Source: Halanaerobiales bacterium (GTDB lineage: Bacteria; Bacillota; Halanaerobiia; Halanaerobiales; DATFIM01). Taken from it: DNA of 43,165 nt. A model generated the notes under the pieces. That model searched no databases and had not been told where the DNA came from. It worked only from the letters and a program-made list of their open reading frames with translations. The DNA lies in contig DATFIM010000052.1 of NCBI GenBank assembly GCA_035270125.1, forward strand, positions 1 to 43,165. Reading direction: 5' to 3'. Below, piece by piece: positions 41,067-43,165 of this stretch; position 1 is the first letter of the stretch; each line of letters begins with the position of its first letter. Both the position numbers and the translations under genes were made by a program.

Positions 41067-41305
41067 TCACTTTCACTCCCTTCTGTTTTGCGTAGGGTGA
41101 TTACAAAGATTGCAGTTGTTAGACCGGCTCCAATTGCTGCTTCAGTCATGGCTACATCAGGTGCTTTTAAGAAATAAAACAGAGCAGAGGCCATTAAACT
41201 AACAAAGCCAGCCGCAATAATAGAATTTAATAGTTTATCAAAAACTAAAGCGGCAATACCACTTATTAACATAATTAGAATAAGAACACTATAGAGCAAG
41301 GTCAT
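41063..41305 (-). CDS. MbhD-like subunit (DUF4040, MrpA C-terminal/NuoJ-like)
   Basis: 80 aa from the ATG at 41305 (SD GTGGTG); codons to 41323 have poorer spacing. Three TM helices with the DUF4040 motif FLKAPDVAMTEAAIGAGLTTA. It corresponds to part of the C-terminus of MrpA, here a stand-alone gene as in archaeal MBH/MBX. No full-length MrpA exists in the operon. Overlaps the MrpG gene by 17 nt. Confidence 0.85.
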   Translation of the reverse strand: MTLLYSVLILIMLISGIAALVFDKLLNSIIAAGFVSLMASALFYFLKAPDVAMTEAAIGAGLTTAIFVITLRKTEGSESE

Positions 41306-41651
41306 CTTCATCACCACTTTCATTATTTAAAACATCTTCTTCATATTTATCTACAGTTGTTTCAGTTGTAGTTTTTATTCCACTTTTACGTGAGGCTCTT
41401 GCTATAGTATGACTACCAATTGGGTTAGTCAATACTATAAAGATTGCAATAACCAGAGTTTTCCAGAACCAGGTTGGTTCAACCAGACCAACTCCAATAA
41501 TTGTTGATAAAGCTCCCAGGGTGGTTGCTTTAGTACCTGCCTGTAATCTATTGTAAACATCAGGCATTCTGATAAGTCCTAAAGAACCTAAAAATAAAAA
41601 TATTGTGCCAATAACAATTAAAATATATCCAATTGTACTTAAAATAACCAT
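41289..41651 (-). CDS. mrpG: MrpG (MnhG) subunit
   Basis: 120 aa. Three TM helices with FLGSLGLIRMPDVYNRLQAGTKATTLG (core RMPDVYNRLQAGTKATTLG), the MnhG signature. An acidic, hydrophilic tail of about 30 residues follows, longer than usual and rich in Glu/Asp. Confidence 0.9.
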   Translation of the reverse strand: MVILSTIGYILIVIGTIFLFLGSLGLIRMPDVYNRLQAGTKATTLGALSTIIGVGLVEPTWFWKTLVIAIFIVLTNPIGSHTIARASRKSGIKTTTETTVDKYEEDVLNNESGDEDDLAL

Positions 41652-41654
41652 AAT

Positions 41655-41903
41655 TTAACCTCTCCCTTCAAGAAAACGGGCTATTACTATAACACTTGTA
41701 AAAGAAAGTGCTGCAAATACAAAAGAAATATCAAGAAAAATATATCTTTTGAAAAATAATGCAAGCAAAACTAACATAGAACTTATTACAGTTGTAACTG
41801 TATCAAGAGCGACAATTCTATCTGCAGAACTGGGCCCTTTAACCATTCTAATCACACCCAATATAACAGCCAATAATATGATTAAAAATATAAAGTTAAA
41901 CAA
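41655..41903 (-). CDS. mrpF: MrpF (MnhF) subunit
   Basis: 82 aa, three TM helices with MVKGPSSADRIVALDT, the conserved MnhF motif. TTG start immediately after the MrpE stop, with AAGGGGG upstream. Begins the next cistron without an intergenic gap. Confidence 0.9.
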   Translation of the reverse strand: MFNFIFLIILLAVILGVIRMVKGPSSADRIVALDTVTTVISSMLVLLALFFKRYIFLDISFVFAALSFTSVIVIARFLEGRG

Positions 41904-42401
41904 TTAAAAAACCCCCTTGAGCAAGTTTTCAAATTTAGTTGCAATTTTATTTTTTTGAATCTGGGGTTCTTTGCTTTCCACATCTATCCAGTGGACATAA
42001 AGGGTATCATCTATAACATCAATTGTTAGGGTACCAGGAGTTAAAGTTATAGAATTTGCCAAAAACATTTTAGACTGATCAGATTTTAGATCAGTTTTAA
42101 TGGCAACTATTCCTGGATTTATTGGTAAAGATGGATTAATAACCCTTTTGGCTACATCAACGTTAGCTTTAATCATCTCAAAAATAAAAATTGGTAGATA
42201 TTTCAGAAAAGAAAAAAATCTTTTGATAATATTATTTTCAGGACTGACTCTGGTGAAACTCTCATAAGTAAATAAAGCAATTACAATTGAAACTATTAAA
42301 CCAGTAATTAATTCACTTTTTTGGAGAGATGTAGTATAAGCCAGCCAAAAAAGAAAAATAATTGAGGTTGTAAAAACAAATCTTCTTATTTTATGCAACA
42401 A
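41904..42401 (-). CDS. mrpE: MrpE (MnhE) subunit, first gene of the MBX-like operon
   Basis: 165 aa. N-terminal TM helices, then the MnhE end: NSITLTPGTLTIDVIDDTLYVHWID, core SITLTPGTLTIDV. Two consecutive TTG codons (42401 and 42398) could start it; GGAGGG lies 3 and 6 nt upstream respectively, so the second is slightly better spaced. It is preceded by a leader of about 145 nt from the promoter at 42553-42581. Confidence 0.88.
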   Translation of the reverse strand: MLHKIRRFVFTTSIIFLFWLAYTTSLQKSELITGLIVSIVIALFTYESFTRVSPENNIIKRFFSFLKYLPIFIFEMIKANVDVAKRVINPSLPINPGIVAIKTDLKSDQSKMFLANSITLTPGTLTIDVIDDTLYVHWIDVESKEPQIQKNKIATKFENLLKGVF

Positions 42402-42488
42402 AAACCCTCCTCTTTAAATTGAATATTTAAAAATTAATTATTATTTAAATGGAAATAAAAAAATACTTAAAGATTGAGATATTTTTCA

Positions 42489-42512
42489 TTAATGAATCCA
42501 AAAATATCCCAT
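42489..42512 (-). other. Possible 7-codon leader ORF in the MBX operon 5' UTR
   Basis: On the minus strand AAGGGAGGT stands 6 nt before ATG at 42512, encoding MGYFWIH and a TAA stop. The SD is as strong as any in the operon. A hairpin GATATTTTT (42478-42486) / AAAAATATC (42500-42508) spans the ORF. Could be a regulatory leader peptide, or chance. Confidence 0.3.
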
Positions 42513-42552
42513 GTAAGTACCTCCCTTCAAAAAAATATATTACTATATTTAT

Positions 42553-42581
42553 ATATTATGATATAAAAATATAAAAGTCAA
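42553..42581 (-). promoter_or_regulatory. Promoter of the MBX-like operon
   Basis: Minus strand: TTGACT (42581-42576), 17-bp spacer, TAATAT (42558-42553). Its -35 is 8 bp from the -35 of the divergent regulator promoter, so a bound protein could affect both. Confidence 0.75.
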
Positions 42582-42589
42582 CAGGAATT

Positions 42590-42618
42590 TTGACAAAAAG
42601 GGCAGAATATCTTAATAT
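42590..42618 (+). promoter_or_regulatory. Promoter of the ArsR-type regulator
   Basis: TTGACA (42590-42595), 17-bp spacer, TAATAT (42613-42618), 44 nt before the ATG. Back-to-back with the MBX operon promoter. Confidence 0.8.
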
Positions 42619-42632
42619 ATGAATATAAAGAT
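42609..42632 (+). promoter_or_regulatory. Imperfect palindrome, likely regulator operator
   Basis: ATCTTAATAT (42609-42618) and ATATAAAGAT (42623-42632) are inverted copies matching at 9 of 10 positions, separated by 4 bp. They cover the regulator's -10 and start site, a typical place for ArsR autorepression. The AT-rich context lowers specificity. Confidence 0.5.
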
Positions 42633-42661
42633 TTTAAATAAAAAGTAGGAGATGTATTTAT

Positions 42662-42955
42662 ATGGAAAATATTATGAAAGATATGCCCCAAATAGAGGAA
42701 AAGGCAAAAATTTTAAAAGTTTTGTCTCATCCGATTAGATTATGTATTGTTAAAGGCCTTATGGAAAAAGAGGGATATAATGTAACTGAGATGCAGAGTT
42801 GTCTCAATATTCCACAGTCAACCCTTTCTCAACATCTGTCCAAGCTAAAAGATTTAGATATTTTGGGAGTAGAAAAAAATGGTCTGGAAAGGAATTATTA
42901 TGTTGTGGATGAAGATGCAAGAAGTATAGTAAAAACTTTATTTCCTGAACTTTAA
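42662..42955 (+). CDS. ArsR-family winged-helix transcriptional regulator
   Basis: 97 aa. ArsR/SmtB fold: LSHPIRLCIVKGL, recognition helix region PQSTLSQHLSKLKDLDIL, beta-wing VEKNGLERNYYVV. The metal motif ELCVCDL is absent; only Cys are C28 and C47, one residue before LNIPQST. A thiol/redox or persulfide response is possible but speculative. Divergent from the MBX-like operon with a shared control region, so it probably regulates itself and perhaps that operon. ATG with GTAGGAGATG upstream. Confidence 0.85.
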   Translation: MENIMKDMPQIEEKAKILKVLSHPIRLCIVKGLMEKEGYNVTEMQSCLNIPQSTLSQHLSKLKDLDILGVEKNGLERNYYVVDEDARSIVKTLFPEL

Positions 42956-42983
42956 ATTTAATTAAATAAAGTTATATTAGCAG

Positions 42984-43016
42984 CAGCAGTTATTTTTTAA
43001 CTGCTGTTTTTGTTTG
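42984..43016 (+). terminator. Rho-independent terminator after the ArsR gene
   Basis: Nine-bp stem CAGCAGTTA (42984-42992) / TAACTGCTG (42998-43006) followed by TTTTTGTTTG. Confidence 0.9.
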
Positions 43017-43020
43017 TTTA

Positions 43021-43049
43021 TTGACATATGTTTACAATGGTGCTATAAT
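43021..43049 (+). promoter_or_regulatory. Consensus sigma-A promoter
   Basis: TTGACA (43021-43026), 17-bp spacer, TATAAT (43044-43049): a full consensus, directly after the terminator. Drives the truncated gene at 43092. Confidence 0.92.
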
Positions 43050-43091
43050 CATAATTAGTGTATTACTCAAAAAATAAGGAGTTGATTATTA

Positions 43092-43165
43092 ATGAAAGTA
43101 ATTATGCCGGTTAAAAATGATAATGGTTGGGAAGCTGAATTAAATCCTAGATTTGGTCGAACACC
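43092..43165 (+). CDS. NifX/NafY-like (dinitrogenase Fe-Mo cofactor family) protein, 3' truncated
   Basis: Only the first 24 codons lie in the window. They start MKVIMPVKNDNGWEAELNPR and continue FGRT, matching the MKIAIPv...l.....FGRA opening of the PF02579 family (NifX/NafY/NifB C-terminal, also YjgA-like anaerobe proteins). SD AAGGAG 9 nt before the ATG. Members bind Fe-S or Fe-Mo precursors; small stand-alone copies are common in anaerobes without nitrogenase. No nif genes are visible. Confidence 0.65.
   Translation, partial: MKVIMPVKNDNGWEAELNPRFGRT

Noticed and set aside
31731-42401. Standard complex I (nuo operon)
   Set aside because: NuoE, F, G, A and N homologues are missing and MrpB, C, E, F, G homologues are present; gene order is MBX-like.
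42984-43006. CAG-repeat-like sequence (CAGCAGCAG)
   Set aside because: It is part of a terminator stem, only three units, not a repeat array.
43092-43165. Evidence for nitrogenase or nitrogen fixation
   Set aside because: PF02579-type proteins occur widely in anaerobes without nif genes, and only 24 codons are present here.

Overview
The window is an AT-rich stretch from a strictly anaerobic, probably halophilic Firmicute. Halanaerobiales is my best guess, from the low GC, strong Shine-Dalgarno (SD) sites, ferredoxin-based enzymes, Mrp-type Na+ machinery and an encapsulated-ferritin/encapsulin pair. No 16S or other taxonomic marker is present, so this is inference. I see no IS element, phage gene, tRNA, rRNA or CRISPR array.

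Layout. 1-3325: end of a surface-polysaccharide region (Wzz-like coiled-coil protein, methyltransferase, ANKH/MATE-like exporter). 3403-6805: NitT/TauT-type ABC importer plus a zinc phospholipase-C-like protein, facing a UMF1-type transporter (6802-8070, minus). 8178-9485: promoter, encapsulated ferritin, encapsulin shell, terminator. 9576-17478: a leader resembling the molybdenum/tungsten-cofactor (Moco/Tuco) RNA motif, ending in a terminator, then ten colinear genes: an FMN-binding protein, three exported proteins carrying five Cys-less domains that resemble the sulfite-oxidase molybdopterin fold (one fused to an alkaline-phosphatase-superfamily domain), a complete ECF transporter (S, A, A', T), a MobB-Fe-S fusion and a small-molecule kinase-like protein. 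17508-22183: a promoter, a structured leader I could not assign to a class, and a five-gene branched-chain-amino-acid-type ABC importer. 22208-26558: minimal SufC/SufB-type Fe-S assembly pair, dihydrolipoamide dehydrogenase and lipoate ligase. 26621-28718 (minus): ABC-2 exporter. 28973-31659: TldD/PmbA pair. 31731-42401 (minus): a 13-gene operon for an Mrp/MBX-type membrane complex. 42590-43165: ArsR-type regulator and the start of a NifX/NafY-family gene.

How the genes work together. The strongest candidate for an undescribed system is 9576-17478. The parts suggest uptake and salvage of a pterin/molybdopterin-type compound: exported domains bind it, an exported hydrolase strips phosphate or nucleotide, the ECF transporter imports it, and a cytoplasmic kinase and MobB rebuild the cofactor, with the leader sensing the end product. 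This is inference from domain content and gene order; the substrate is not proven.

The second notable system is the 31731-42401 operon. Its order (MrpE, F, G, MbhD, fused MbhE/F, MrpC, two antiporter subunits, NuoH, B, C, D homologues) matches archaeal MBX/MBS complexes. The catalytic large subunit has CxxE in place of both NiFe-binding CxxC motifs, so it is not a hydrogenase, and the NuoI/MbhN ferredoxin subunit seems to be replaced by a GltD-like flavoprotein with an N-terminal 2[4Fe-4S] domain. It is plausibly a Na+- or H+-pumping ferredoxin:NAD(P)+ oxidoreductase.
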